Below are positions 1 through 8,055 of a DNA stretch of 46,231 nt, piece after piece. This stretch comes from a virus. The position numbers and the translations under genes are program-made. The stretch spans positions 1 to 46,231 of the IMG/VR virus record IMGVR_UViG_3300028829_002197. One strand, 5' to 3'. Each line of letters begins with the position of its first letter. Within the stretch, counting starts at the first letter, position 1. The notes below the pieces were generated by a model. It worked only from the letters and a program-made list of their open reading frames with translations, was not told the origin of the DNA and did no database searches.

Positions 1-1
1 G

Positions 2-676
2 CATACAGAAACTTGGGTTAGTAACAGCCAAAGATATGTTGCATATTTTCCAATCGATGGAAGAATTAACACTACATCCGAATCCGACCCGGCAATGAAA
101 ACAGTAATTGTTTACTCTGTTGATGCAGCAAACCCTAAAGCTCTTACTTATCATTCTAAGTTAGATTATGGGCAAGTTGCAAGAAATATGATCTGGTTAA
201 ATGATTCTAGAACTATGATGGGTGTTTGGTTTAAAACAAGTTTTAAAATTTATGTTTGGAACGATTCTACTGGTTGGGGCGAAACATCAACTATTTCAAA
301 GGTAGTTACTGCAGTTGGTAGAGATTCTTTAGATAGAATTTGGTATTGTCAAGAAGACGGAGAAGTTGGTTCAAATTTACCAGAACTTCATTTGTTGACT
401 CCAACACTACCAGTTACTGTTTCTATTACTCCAGAGAATACATCATATTCATACGCTGGTTCTAACATTAACACATTTGTGAATGTGAGTGCAATCAACG
501 CTTCTGGTGCAAGAATTGCAACGAGTGTTAAACTGGTTATTGAAGGTAGTTCTATGACTTTCTCTGATAGTACAACTACAAAAACTGTGACAACGCTTAC
601 AACTGGTGATTTACAAGTAGATACAATTATCACTGGTGCTGGATTTACAAATGTGACGGCAAGTATCGAAATCTAA
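2..676 (+). CDS. Structural (fibre/tail-type) protein, 5' end cut by window edge
   Basis: The reading frame is already open at base 2 and runs without a stop through the internal ATG at 95 to a stop at 674-676, so only the C-terminal ~224 residues are visible. The last ~90 residues are rich in Thr, Ser, Val and Ile with alternating hydrophobic positions, which suggests a beta-sandwich (Ig-like) domain typical of virion surface proteins. It lies 12 bases before a glycine-rich adhesin-like gene and upstream of neck gene 13, a position that holds baseplate, fibre or whisker genes in T4-like phages. I do not recognise a specific family. The role as a virion fibre or decoration protein is inferred from composition and position only. 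Confidence 0.6.
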   Translation, partial: HTETWVSNSQRYVAYFPIDGRINTTSESDPAMKTVIVYSVDAANPKALTYHSKLDYGQVARNMIWLNDSRTMMGVWFKTSFKIYVWNDSTGWGETSTISKVVTAVGRDSLDRIWYCQEDGEVGSNLPELHLLTPTLPVTVSITPENTSYSYAGSNINTFVNVSAINASGARIATSVKLVIEGSSMTFSDSTTTKTVTTLTTGDLQVDTIITGAGFTNVTASIEI

Positions 677-688
677 AGGAGATAGTTG

Positions 689-2617
689 ATGACTGTCTCT
701 GTAGATACGGTTTCTGTCACATTAGGAATTGAAACCAGAGTAGCAGAAAAAAGTGCATCGGAATTTCCAGCGAATATTCTCGCTGGAACTCCGATTTCAT
801 TTTTTGTTAAACCTTTAGTCAGGCAAAATCCTCTTGTAGACACGATTTCAAAAATCGGTATAGTAATTGAAGATGGAGATTATAACTCTTCTTCTAATTT
901 TTTATCTGATAGTTTACAATTAATCACAAATAATACATTAAATGTTACTGAGGTATTATCTTCTAAACTTAATATCAAAACAGAAAAAAATGATGTATAT
1001 GCACTACCAGATATTAATAGCAGCGAACTTAGTATTTTAGTTAATGATACTACTCAAATTAAAACAGTAGAAATTCCAACAAACTTAAATCACATAGAAA
1101 TAAAAGACGAAAGTACTTTTGATTTACTAGGCCCTAGTGTAAATGTAAACTATCCACTTTCTTATCTGGAACAATATGTTGAGGATGCAACTAGTGGAAA
1201 TTCTGGTGGAAACGCCGAATTTACTACACCCGGCACATATTCATGGACATGTCCATCAGGAGTATCTTCAGTATCTGTTGTTTGTGTTGGCGCTGGTGGC
1301 ACTGGTGGATATCAATGGTCTTCTGGCGGTGGTGGAGGCGGCGGCCTTGGCTGGAAAAATAATATTTCTGTAACTGCAGGTCAATCTTATACGGTTGTAG
1401 TTGGAGACCATGGAACTGTTTTAACAACAAACGCAACTAATGCGGCCGCAATGGGAAATAACTCATACTTTATAGATGTCAACACAGTTTGTGGATTCGG
1501 CGCTGGTCGTGGTGGAACCGATTCAACTGGTTCTGGAAACGGCGGATACGGTGGTGGATACACTGGCACCGGCGGCGGCCGTGGTGGTAATGGAGGCTAT
1601 AACGGTTCATGGAACTATGCTGGTGGCGGTGCTGGTGGTTATTCTGGAAGAGGTGGTGATGGTGGAGTTAATTCATCATCGGGCGAAGCAGGACAAGGCG
1701 GCGGTGGCGGCGCAGGCGGATGGTACTCATCGACTTGGGGAACGCCTGGCGGTGGTGGCGTTGGAATTTACGGAGAAGGAACATCTGGTGGTACGGTGTC
1801 ATCAGATGGCGAGGGTGGTAAAGGTGGTTCTGGTGGAGAAGACGGACATGCAGGCGAACCTATCTCAAATGGTTCAATATCAAGCGGTGATATTGTGGGT
1901 GGAAACTACGGCGGCGGGGGTGGCGGCTCTGGTACTTCTGCTGGAGGCGGCCCAGGCGGTACTGGTGCGGTTCGTATTGTTTGGGGGACAAGTGTTGCAT
2001 TCCCTACTACTAATGTGGAGAAAATTCCAACCGCTGGTTTTAATTTAACCAGTCTTTACGGCACTCAACATACTTTTTCTAACCCATTGGCCAGTATGGA
2101 TGCTCTTACAGATACAATATCTAATTTAAGAATAACCACGAATAAATTATATTCTTCTACTGGTTATTCCAATCCAAAATCAGTTGCAATTTTAAGTAAC
2201 TCCAATAGTATTTCTGTTGAATCGGTAGAAACTGAAAAATTAATTATGACTAATAGAAATGACGAACACTTTTCGGTATCTAGTCATATTCCGTCTTCTA
2301 TAGGGTTCCTCATAAAAGAAACTGAAACTTCGATTGAATATAAATTCCCAAGAAAAATAATAAAAACAGAAACTGATAAATCTGGTACAAGTCCGATCGA
2401 ATCAAGTGCTCAACAAATTGATTTTATCACATACAACTTTGCGGATATTGGATATTTTGACAAAGATGGCAGAAAGTCGTTTGAACAAATAACTGATGAA
2501 AATGATCCAAGAATTGTAACTGATACTGGAGGTACTGGAGATACTGGTGGAACTGGTGGCACTGGCGGAACTGGTGGCACTGGCGGAACAGGACCAATTC
2601 AATCGTGGAGTTCTTAA
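689..2617 (+). CDS. Glycine-rich tail fibre / adhesin-like protein
   Basis: A protein of about 642 residues. The first ~170 residues are an ordinary Ser/Thr/Asn-rich region. A segment beginning FTTPGTYSWTCPSGVSSVSV then opens a long stretch (about residues 175-430) dominated by GG, GGG and GGGG runs. This is the glycine-rich domain seen in many phage fibre and adhesin proteins, where stacked polyglycine helices can present receptor-binding loops. A further non-glycine domain follows, and the protein ends in GGTG-type repeats. ATG 689 is preferred over TTG 686 because AGGAG lies 7 bases upstream of it. The gene sits between another fibre-like gene and neck gene 13. Host recognition is inferred; the composition is directly visible. 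Confidence 0.7.
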   Translation: MTVSVDTVSVTLGIETRVAEKSASEFPANILAGTPISFFVKPLVRQNPLVDTISKIGIVIEDGDYNSSSNFLSDSLQLITNNTLNVTEVLSSKLNIKTEKNDVYALPDINSSELSILVNDTTQIKTVEIPTNLNHIEIKDESTFDLLGPSVNVNYPLSYLEQYVEDATSGNSGGNAEFTTPGTYSWTCPSGVSSVSVVCVGAGGTGGYQWSSGGGGGGGLGWKNNISVTAGQSYTVVVGDHGTVLTTNATNAAAMGNNSYFIDVNTVCGFGAGRGGTDSTGSGNGGYGGGYTGTGGGRGGNGGYNGSWNYAGGGAGGYSGRGGDGGVNSSSGEAGQGGGGGAGGWYSSTWGTPGGGGVGIYGEGTSGGTVSSDGEGGKGGSGGEDGHAGEPISNGSISSGDIVGGNYGGGGGGSGTSAGGGPGGTGAVRIVWGTSVAFPTTNVEKIPTAGFNLTSLYGTQHTFSNPLASMDALTDTISNLRITTNKLYSSTGYSNPKSVAILSNSNSISVESVETEKLIMTNRNDEHFSVSSHIPSSIGFLIKETETSIEYKFPRKIIKTETDKSGTSPIESSAQQIDFITYNFADIGYFDKDGRKSFEQITDENDPRIVTDTGGTGDTGGTGGTGGTGGTGGTGPIQSWSS

Positions 2618-2620
2618 TAA

Positions 2621-2782
2621 ATGCATATTTCAATACCAGACAATTCTACTGATGGACAGACAGTTCAAATTGGAACAATTATTTACACATATAATGCAAC
2701 ATTTGGAGTGTGGAATTCGCAACCATTGCGTTCAGGAACAGGCCCAACACTTACTCCACCAACAGAACCACTAAAAGGTTAA
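2621..2782 (+). CDS. Small 53-residue fibre-associated protein
   Basis: This short ORF starts three bases after the stop of the glycine-rich gene and encodes 53 residues beginning MHISIPDNSTDGQTVQIG and ending in a Pro/Thr-rich tail. The middle (YTYNATFGVWNSQP) resembles the short motif 'xxYxYxxxxxxW' found repeatedly in fibre proteins of marine myophages. The tight spacing suggests translational coupling to the upstream gene. No strong Shine-Dalgarno sequence of its own is seen. It could be a detached C-terminal module of the adhesin. Function is unknown. Confidence 0.5.
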   Translation: MHISIPDNSTDGQTVQIGTIIYTYNATFGVWNSQPLRSGTGPTLTPPTEPLKG

Positions 2783-2793
2783 GTTAAAAAACA

Positions 2794-2801
2794 TATAAAT
2801 A
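2794..2801 (+). promoter_or_regulatory. T4-type late promoter (TATAAATA) before gp13
   Basis: An exact match to TATAAATA, the T4 late -10 element read by gp55-RNA polymerase, lies 25 bases before the gp13 start in the gap after the small fibre ORF. A gp55 homologue is encoded at 19324-19878. It would drive the neck and terminase genes late in infection. Confidence 0.65.
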
Positions 2802-2825
2802 GTCATATCAAAAGAGAGGTATGAC

Positions 2826-3572
2826 ATGGCCGTAGTTACATCTAGAGCTGAATTTAAAGAATATTGTCTTAGAAAATTAGGTTCTCCAGTTATTCAGATA
2901 AATGTCGCAGATGAACAAGTAGAAGATCGTGTAGACGATGCACTGGAGTTTTATCGTGACTATCATTTTGATGCGGTAGAGGATGTTTTTCTCAAGCACC
3001 AAATAACTGAAGACGATATTACAAACCGATATATTCCTATCAATGACTTAGTAATTGGAATCAAAAGAGTAATTCCTCTTTACGAAAAATTCAGTCATAG
3101 TACAAATATGTTTGATGTTAGATATCAAATGTTTTTAAATGATGTTTATAATTTAAGAAGTACAGATATGTTATCATATGAATTGACTCAAAGTCATATT
3201 CAATTAGTCAATGATATGATTACTGGACAAGTTCCTATCAGATTTAACAGACATCAAAACCAACTTCATCTTGATATTGATTGGGATGAAGCATTAGTTG
3301 TTGGTGAGTTTATTATTGTAGAAGCAATGAGGGTTCTTGATCCCAATGTTTATACAGATGTTTGGAATGACAGATGGTTAAAAAGATACGCAACCGCACT
3401 GATTAAAAAACAATGGGGAGAGAATTTATCGAAGTACGAAGGCATTGCGATGCCTGGAGGTGTGACTTTCAATGGTTCCAGAATTATTGATGAAGCAAAT
3501 CAAGAAATAGAACAACTGGAACAAGAAATGTCTTTAAGTTATGAACTTCCTGTAGACATTATGGTGGGATAG
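2826..3572 (+). CDS. gp13: Neck protein gp13
   Basis: A 248-residue protein that I recognise as T4 gp13: an acidic N-terminal region (FKEYCLRKLGSPVIQINVAD), a conserved block around DDALEFYRDYHFDA, and the C-terminal ALIKKQWGENLSKYEG segment. In T4, gp13 and gp14 form the neck on the portal after DNA packaging and make the head ready to accept a tail. It is followed four bases later by gp14, as in T4. A GAGAGG-type ribosome site precedes the ATG, and a late promoter lies just upstream. Confidence 0.85.
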   Translation: MAVVTSRAEFKEYCLRKLGSPVIQINVADEQVEDRVDDALEFYRDYHFDAVEDVFLKHQITEDDITNRYIPINDLVIGIKRVIPLYEKFSHSTNMFDVRYQMFLNDVYNLRSTDMLSYELTQSHIQLVNDMITGQVPIRFNRHQNQLHLDIDWDEALVVGEFIIVEAMRVLDPNVYTDVWNDRWLKRYATALIKKQWGENLSKYEGIAMPGGVTFNGSRIIDEANQEIEQLEQEMSLSYELPVDIMVG

Positions 3573-3576
3573 TCAT

Positions 3577-4458
3577 ATGGCTACAAATCAGTATTTTAAC
3601 ACTATATCATTTGCACCAGAGCAATCCTTAACAGAAAATCTTGTCGCTGAATCGATTCAGATTCATGGACAGGATATGTATTATCTGAAAAGAACCGATG
3701 TAAACGAAGATACTGTTTTTAACGAGTCAACTATAAGTGAATTTAACGATGCATTTTCTATAGAAATGTATATCGAAGATGCAGATGGTTTCCAAGGAGA
3801 GGGAGACTTCTTATCCAAGTTTGGATTAGAAATTAGAGATCAATTAAATCTTATTGTATCTATTAAAAGGTGGGATGAAGAGTCCACAATCCAATACCCA
3901 CAAGAAGGCGACTTAGTATATTGGCCATTACAAGATAAAATATATGAAATTAAATTTGTAGAAGACGAAGTTTCCTTCTGGCAATTAGGTAAAAGATATG
4001 TCTATAGACTATCGACAGAATCATTTGAATTCTCAAGTGAAAAGTTTAATACAGGAATTGATGAGATTGATGATATTCAACAACAAACATTTGTTACTGT
4101 CGATTTAACTTTGGGTACTGGAACTGGTGATTTTATCGTAGGCGAAATAGTATATCAGGGTGCAAACTTCGATTCAGCAACAGCAACAGGTACAGTAGAA
4201 ACTTGGAATTCTGGAACTAAGGTTTTGAAACTTTCAAACCTTACAGGGAGTTTTGCACAAAACACAAATACTGTTGGTAGAGACAGTGGTGCAAATTATC
4301 TATTGGGCGCAACGCAACAGATTGTATATACAGAAAACAAAACAACAGATACCACAGATGGAACTTCTGGACAAGACACAGTATTCACTGGTTCAAGTTC
4401 AAGTGTAGAAAAGGTTATCGACTTTACTGTTGGAAACCCATTCAGTGAGGATTACTAA
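3577..4458 (+). CDS. gp14: Neck protein gp14
   Basis: A 293-residue protein directly after gp13. The N-terminal half (SEFNDAFSIEMYIEDADGFQ, then FGLEIRDQLNLIVSIKRWDE) matches the conserved part of T4 gp14, the second neck component that joins the DNA-filled head to the tail. The C-terminal half is Thr/Gly-rich and less conserved, with a beta-rich insertion around residues 170-260. Its stop overlaps the gp15 start by one base (TAATG), so the neck and tail-completion proteins are translationally coupled. Confidence 0.85.
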   Translation: MATNQYFNTISFAPEQSLTENLVAESIQIHGQDMYYLKRTDVNEDTVFNESTISEFNDAFSIEMYIEDADGFQGEGDFLSKFGLEIRDQLNLIVSIKRWDEESTIQYPQEGDLVYWPLQDKIYEIKFVEDEVSFWQLGKRYVYRLSTESFEFSSEKFNTGIDEIDDIQQQTFVTVDLTLGTGTGDFIVGEIVYQGANFDSATATGTVETWNSGTKVLKLSNLTGSFAQNTNTVGRDSGANYLLGATQQIVYTENKTTDTTDGTSGQDTVFTGSSSSVEKVIDFTVGNPFSEDY

Positions 4459-5225
4459 TGTTAGGTAATAGTCCATATTATAGAAGTACAATTAGAAACT
4501 ATGTTATTGCATTTGGTTCTATATTCGATGACATTACTATCGATAGAAGAAATGCTAATGGAGATGTATTAGAAACAATTAAAGTTCCTCTTGCATATGG
4601 GCCATCACAAAAATATCTGGCAAGAATAAATCAACCAGCAGGAAATCTTGGTGATTCTGTTGCAATTACTTTACCTAGAATGAGTTTTGAAATTTCTGGG
4701 TTTACATATGCACCAGAAAGAAAATTTTCCAAGACACAAAAAATGTTTAAACCAAATTCTGCAGACCCAAACACTAAAAACTATGTGTACAATCCAGTAC
4801 CATATGATGTTGGATTCACTTTAACAGTGATGGCAAAAAATGCGGATGATGCAACTCAAATAGTAGAACAAATATTACCGTACTTTACTCCTACCTTTAA
4901 TATACCAATAAAAGAAGCGAATGAGTTAAGTGTAATTCGTGATACAGGACTGACATTAAATTCTGTATCATATGAGGATGATTATGAAGGAGACTTTCTA
5001 TCTAGAAGAGCGCTTCTGTGGACATTAGAATTTACATTAAATGGATTTTTCTATGGTGTTCCAAGAGAACAAAAAATCATTAGAACAAGTACTGCAACAG
5101 TGGGCGACTTAGATAGTTCAGAAGTAACATATGCGGAAGCAACAATAACAACTGACCCTAGTAATGCACTTCAAACAGATAACTATGAATTTTTGACCAC
5201 ATTTAATGAAGACTTTGGAGAATAA
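4458..5225 (+). CDS. gp15: Tail sheath stabiliser / tail completion protein gp15
   Basis: A 255-residue protein recognised as gp15 by its N-terminus (YYRSTIRNYVIAFGSIFDDI) and the central YAPERKFSKTQKMFKP and PVPYDVGFTLTVMAKNADD blocks. In T4, gp15 caps the finished tail and provides the interface to the neck proteins. Its place between gp14 and the small terminase is the same as in T4. Length is close to the T4 protein. The ATG overlaps the gp14 stop. Confidence 0.85.
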   Translation: MLGNSPYYRSTIRNYVIAFGSIFDDITIDRRNANGDVLETIKVPLAYGPSQKYLARINQPAGNLGDSVAITLPRMSFEISGFTYAPERKFSKTQKMFKPNSADPNTKNYVYNPVPYDVGFTLTVMAKNADDATQIVEQILPYFTPTFNIPIKEANELSVIRDTGLTLNSVSYEDDYEGDFLSRRALLWTLEFTLNGFFYGVPREQKIIRTSTATVGDLDSSEVTYAEATITTDPSNALQTDNYEFLTTFNEDFGE

Positions 5226-5227
5226 CA

Positions 5228-5686
5228 ATGAAGAAACTAGATGATGAGCAGTTAAGTAAGTTTCTTGAAATCGATAACAAAATAGAAAAGAAATCACAAG
5301 AAATAATAGAACGTCAAAAAAATAATGTAGAAATTTATAAAGACAAAGAATCTAGAAACGAAGATATTGAAGAAGACTATCAATATCACAGAGAACTTTT
5401 AAAAGATTTAGTTTCTATGGGACAAGAATCTTTACAAAATTTGATGATGATTGCAAGGGAAAGTGAACATCCCAGAGCATATGAAGTGACTGCAGGACTT
5501 TTGAAAACTACTGGCGATTTAGCAAAAGATTTAATAGAACTTCAATTGACAATGAATAAAATAGAAAACACTAAAGACGGTGGAGTTCCACAAAAAGTAG
5601 TGAATAACGCAATATTGGTTGGAAGTACCAATGAACTCTTAGAAAGACTAAGAGGTAAAAATAGAGAAGAAGATACTGATGAGTGA
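5228..5686 (+). CDS. gp16: Small terminase subunit gp16
   Basis: A 152-residue, strongly helical, charged protein between gp15 and gp17, where T4 has gene 16. The segment LQNLMMIARESEHPRAYEVT and the C-terminal VNNAILVGSTNELLERLRG block are typical of T4-family small terminases. This subunit forms a ring that recognises DNA ends or concatemers and stimulates the gp17 motor. Its 3' end overlaps gp17 by eight bases, so the two subunits are coupled. Confidence 0.82.
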   Translation: MKKLDDEQLSKFLEIDNKIEKKSQEIIERQKNNVEIYKDKESRNEDIEEDYQYHRELLKDLVSMGQESLQNLMMIARESEHPRAYEVTAGLLKTTGDLAKDLIELQLTMNKIENTKDGGVPQKVVNNAILVGSTNELLERLRGKNREEDTDE

Positions 5687-7304
5687 AGTATATCACAACA
5701 ACCCCAATCTAAAAGCAGCTGGGGTTGAGATTGAATGGACTGAAGAACAGGCCGCAGAATATGTCAAGTGTATGGAAGACCCTATACATTTTATTAAGAT
5801 ATATATGAAGATTGTCAATGTTGATAAGGGTTTGGTAAACTTTGACCTATATCCATTCCAAGAAAAGATGATTAGATCATTTCATGATGAAAGATTTACT
5901 ATTTGTAAAATTGGGAGACAGTCTGGTAAGTCTATTACATGTATTGCATTCTTTCTTCACTATATTCTTTTCAACAAAGATGTTTCTGTTGCATTACTTG
6001 CAAACAAACTTGCTACTGCAAGGGAATTATTAAGTAGACTACAAAGAGCATACGAGAATCTTCCAAAATGGTTACAACAAGGCGTGATGGTTTGGAATAA
6101 AGGTTCTATCGAATTAGAGAACGGTGCAAAGGTACTTGCAGCTGCAACATCATCAAGTGCAATTCGTGGTGGTTCTTTTAATATTCTTTTCTTGGACGAA
6201 TTTGCATTCGTTCCAAATGAAATTGCAGAGGAATTTTTTAATTCTGTGTATCCTACAATTTCGTCTGGTGAATCAACTAAAGTTCTTATTGTATCAACTC
6301 CGCAAGGAATGAATCATTTCTATAAATTGTGGGTTGATGCAGAAGAAGGAAGAAATACATATAATCCTATTTCTGTACACTGGAGTGAAGTACCAGGCAG
6401 GGATGAGGAGTGGAAAAAAACAACAATTAAAAATACATCTGAAGAACAGTTCAGACAAGAATTTGACACTGAGTTTTTAGGAAGTTCAAACACTTTAATT
6501 AGTCCAACAAAATTAAAAACTCTGGCATATAGAAATCCACTTGAGAAATTAGAAAATGGAAGTCTAAAAATATATGAGAAGCCTAGAGAAGGAAGAGTAT
6601 ATTTTACTACAGTAGATGTAGCTAGAGGTAGAGGATTAGATTATTCTGCATTCTCTATATTTGATGCGTCTGAAGTTCCGTATAAACAGGTTGCAGTTTT
6701 TAGGTCGAATTTAATTCCTCCCATGGTATATCCTACTGTAATTAAAAAGATGTGTCAGATATATAATGACTCTTATGTTTTGATAGAAGTGAATGATGTT
6801 GGACAACAAGTTTCGGATATATTATACCATGAGTTAGAATATGAAAATATGATAAGTATTCATAATGACACAAGAAAAGGACAAAGTGTTAGTGGTGGTT
6901 TTGGTGGAAGAGGCGGAACTACACTAGGAATTAGAACAACAAAGGCAACTAAAAAAATAGGATGTTTAAATCTTAAGAGTTTAGTCGAGGAAGATAAAAT
7001 TTTCATACAAGATTTTGATACAATCAATGAATTAACAAGTTTTATTTCGAAGGGTCATAAATATCAAGCAGATGTTGGTAAAAATGACGATTTAGTGGAC
7101 ACATTAATTTTGTTCTCTTGGATGACAACAGATGATTATTTTAAAGAACTATCTGATATTGACACTAGAAACGAAATTTATGAGGAGAGATTAAGAAATA
7201 TTGAGGAAAATATGTTACCATTTGGATTTATTTCATCCAGTTATGATTTCGAATCTTTTGTTGATGCTGATGGAGACAGATGGACTACAGAAGACACCAA
7301 TTAG
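5679..7304 (+). CDS. gp17: Large terminase subunit gp17 (packaging ATPase-nuclease)
   Basis: A 541-residue DNA-packaging motor. The ATPase domain shows Walker A GRQSGKS at residues 79-85, Walker B NILFLDEF with D173-E174, and the coupling motif STPQG near 206. The C-terminal RNase H-like nuclease domain has acidic residues D313 (TTVDVARGRG), E370/D373 (VLIEVNDVG) and D470-D474 (NDDLVDTL). All catalytic positions are present, so the enzyme should be intact. It pumps DNA into the prohead through the gp20 portal and makes headful cuts. The start overlaps gp16. Confidence 0.95.
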   Translation: MSEVYHNNPNLKAAGVEIEWTEEQAAEYVKCMEDPIHFIKIYMKIVNVDKGLVNFDLYPFQEKMIRSFHDERFTICKIGRQSGKSITCIAFFLHYILFNKDVSVALLANKLATARELLSRLQRAYENLPKWLQQGVMVWNKGSIELENGAKVLAAATSSSAIRGGSFNILFLDEFAFVPNEIAEEFFNSVYPTISSGESTKVLIVSTPQGMNHFYKLWVDAEEGRNTYNPISVHWSEVPGRDEEWKKTTIKNTSEEQFRQEFDTEFLGSSNTLISPTKLKTLAYRNPLEKLENGSLKIYEKPREGRVYFTTVDVARGRGLDYSAFSIFDASEVPYKQVAVFRSNLIPPMVYPTVIKKMCQIYNDSYVLIEVNDVGQQVSDILYHELEYENMISIHNDTRKGQSVSGGFGGRGGTTLGIRTTKATKKIGCLNLKSLVEEDKIFIQDFDTINELTSFISKGHKYQADVGKNDDLVDTLILFSWMTTDDYFKELSDIDTRNEIYEERLRNIEENMLPFGFISSSYDFESFVDADGDRWTTEDTN

Positions 7305-7328
7305 GTAATTAGGTGAATTTGTTGTTTT

Positions 7329-7336
7329 TATAAATA
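7329..7336 (+). promoter_or_regulatory. T4-type late promoter before gp18
   Basis: An exact TATAAATA lies in the 73-base gap between gp17 and gp18, about 42 bases before the gp18 ATG. A strong AAAGGAG ribosome site follows it. This should initiate the tail sheath transcript. Confidence 0.65.
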
Positions 7337-7377
7337 AATAGAAAATACACTATAAAATAATTTAAAGGAGATAAAAA

Positions 7378-8055
7378 ATGGCATTCCAAGTAAGTCCTGG
7401 CGTTAACATTTCAGAGATTGATGCTTCTACAAGTGTTCCAGCATTAGCCACTAATACTGGTGGTTTAGTTGGTAGATTTAGTAAAGGCCCAATTGACGAA
7501 ATCGTAACCGTAAGTAGCGTTGAAGAATTGAGACATCATTTTGGCGACCCAGCCGAAGACAACTATAGGTCATGGTTCACAGCGGCTAACTTCCTTTCAT
7601 ATTCAAATTCATTGAAAGTTGTTAGAGTTGCGAATGATGATGATTCGAATGACACAAATAGAATTAAAAACGCAATATCTGGTATTGCTGCTGCAACTGT
7701 TGCAACTGCAAGAACAGACAATTTTACTGGACAGTCTTCAACAACTGATACAGTATTTGGTTCATCTGCACAATCATTTAGTTATGCAGTTAATACTACT
7801 GCACCAACTGCAAGTGTTGACTTACATACAACTGCAGATAGTGCAGGAAACTATCTTTTACCAAGACAGAGTACTAGTGGATTAGTTACCAGTTCTCAAA
7901 CTCTGGGCCATATTACATCCATTCAGCGGATGGGGCTGCAGTTAGTGCGGCGACAACAAATCTTGGTTCTGGTTTTTATTATCCAGCATATGACAGAGTT
8001 TCTGATGCAGAAATCGCTGACGCCGGTACATATAATGGTGATGGAGTCGCTGTAG
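7378..8055 (+). CDS. gp18: Tail sheath protein gp18, N-terminal part (frame broken near 7905)
   Basis: The first ~175 residues (MAFQVSPGVNISEIDAST, then GGLVGRFSKGPIDEI and AANFLSYSNSLKVVRVAND) are clearly the N-terminus of a contractile tail sheath protein. From about 7905 the frame turns into non-homologous sequence that runs to a stop at 8055, while the sheath sequence continues in the -1 frame (SGPYYIHSADGAAV). Adding one C to the GGGCC at 7905-7909 would join the two parts smoothly (TLGPYYIHSAD). No convincing -1 slippery heptamer is present, so a one-base deletion or assembly error is likelier than programmed frameshifting. A Shine-Dalgarno AAAGGAG precedes the ATG. Confidence 0.8.
   Translation: MAFQVSPGVNISEIDASTSVPALATNTGGLVGRFSKGPIDEIVTVSSVEELRHHFGDPAEDNYRSWFTAANFLSYSNSLKVVRVANDDDSNDTNRIKNAISGIAAATVATARTDNFTGQSSTTDTVFGSSAQSFSYAVNTTAPTASVDLHTTADSAGNYLLPRQSTSGLVTSSQTLGHITSIQRMGLQLVRRQQILVLVFIIQHMTEFLMQKSLTPVHIMVMESL

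Noticed and set aside
1500-1990. Tandem GGTGGT-type DNA repeats as a functional repeat array
   Set aside because: They are codon-level consequences of polyglycine coding with no fixed unit or spacing.
1176-2048. Alternative plus-strand ORFs inside the glycine-rich gene
   Set aside because: They are out-of-frame readings of glycine codon runs (Val/Leu/Ala-rich low-complexity translations).
7890-7920. Programmed -1 frameshift in the sheath gene
   Set aside because: No X-XXY-YYZ slippery heptamer in the needed frame and no evident stimulatory structure. A one-base deletion explains the data more simply.
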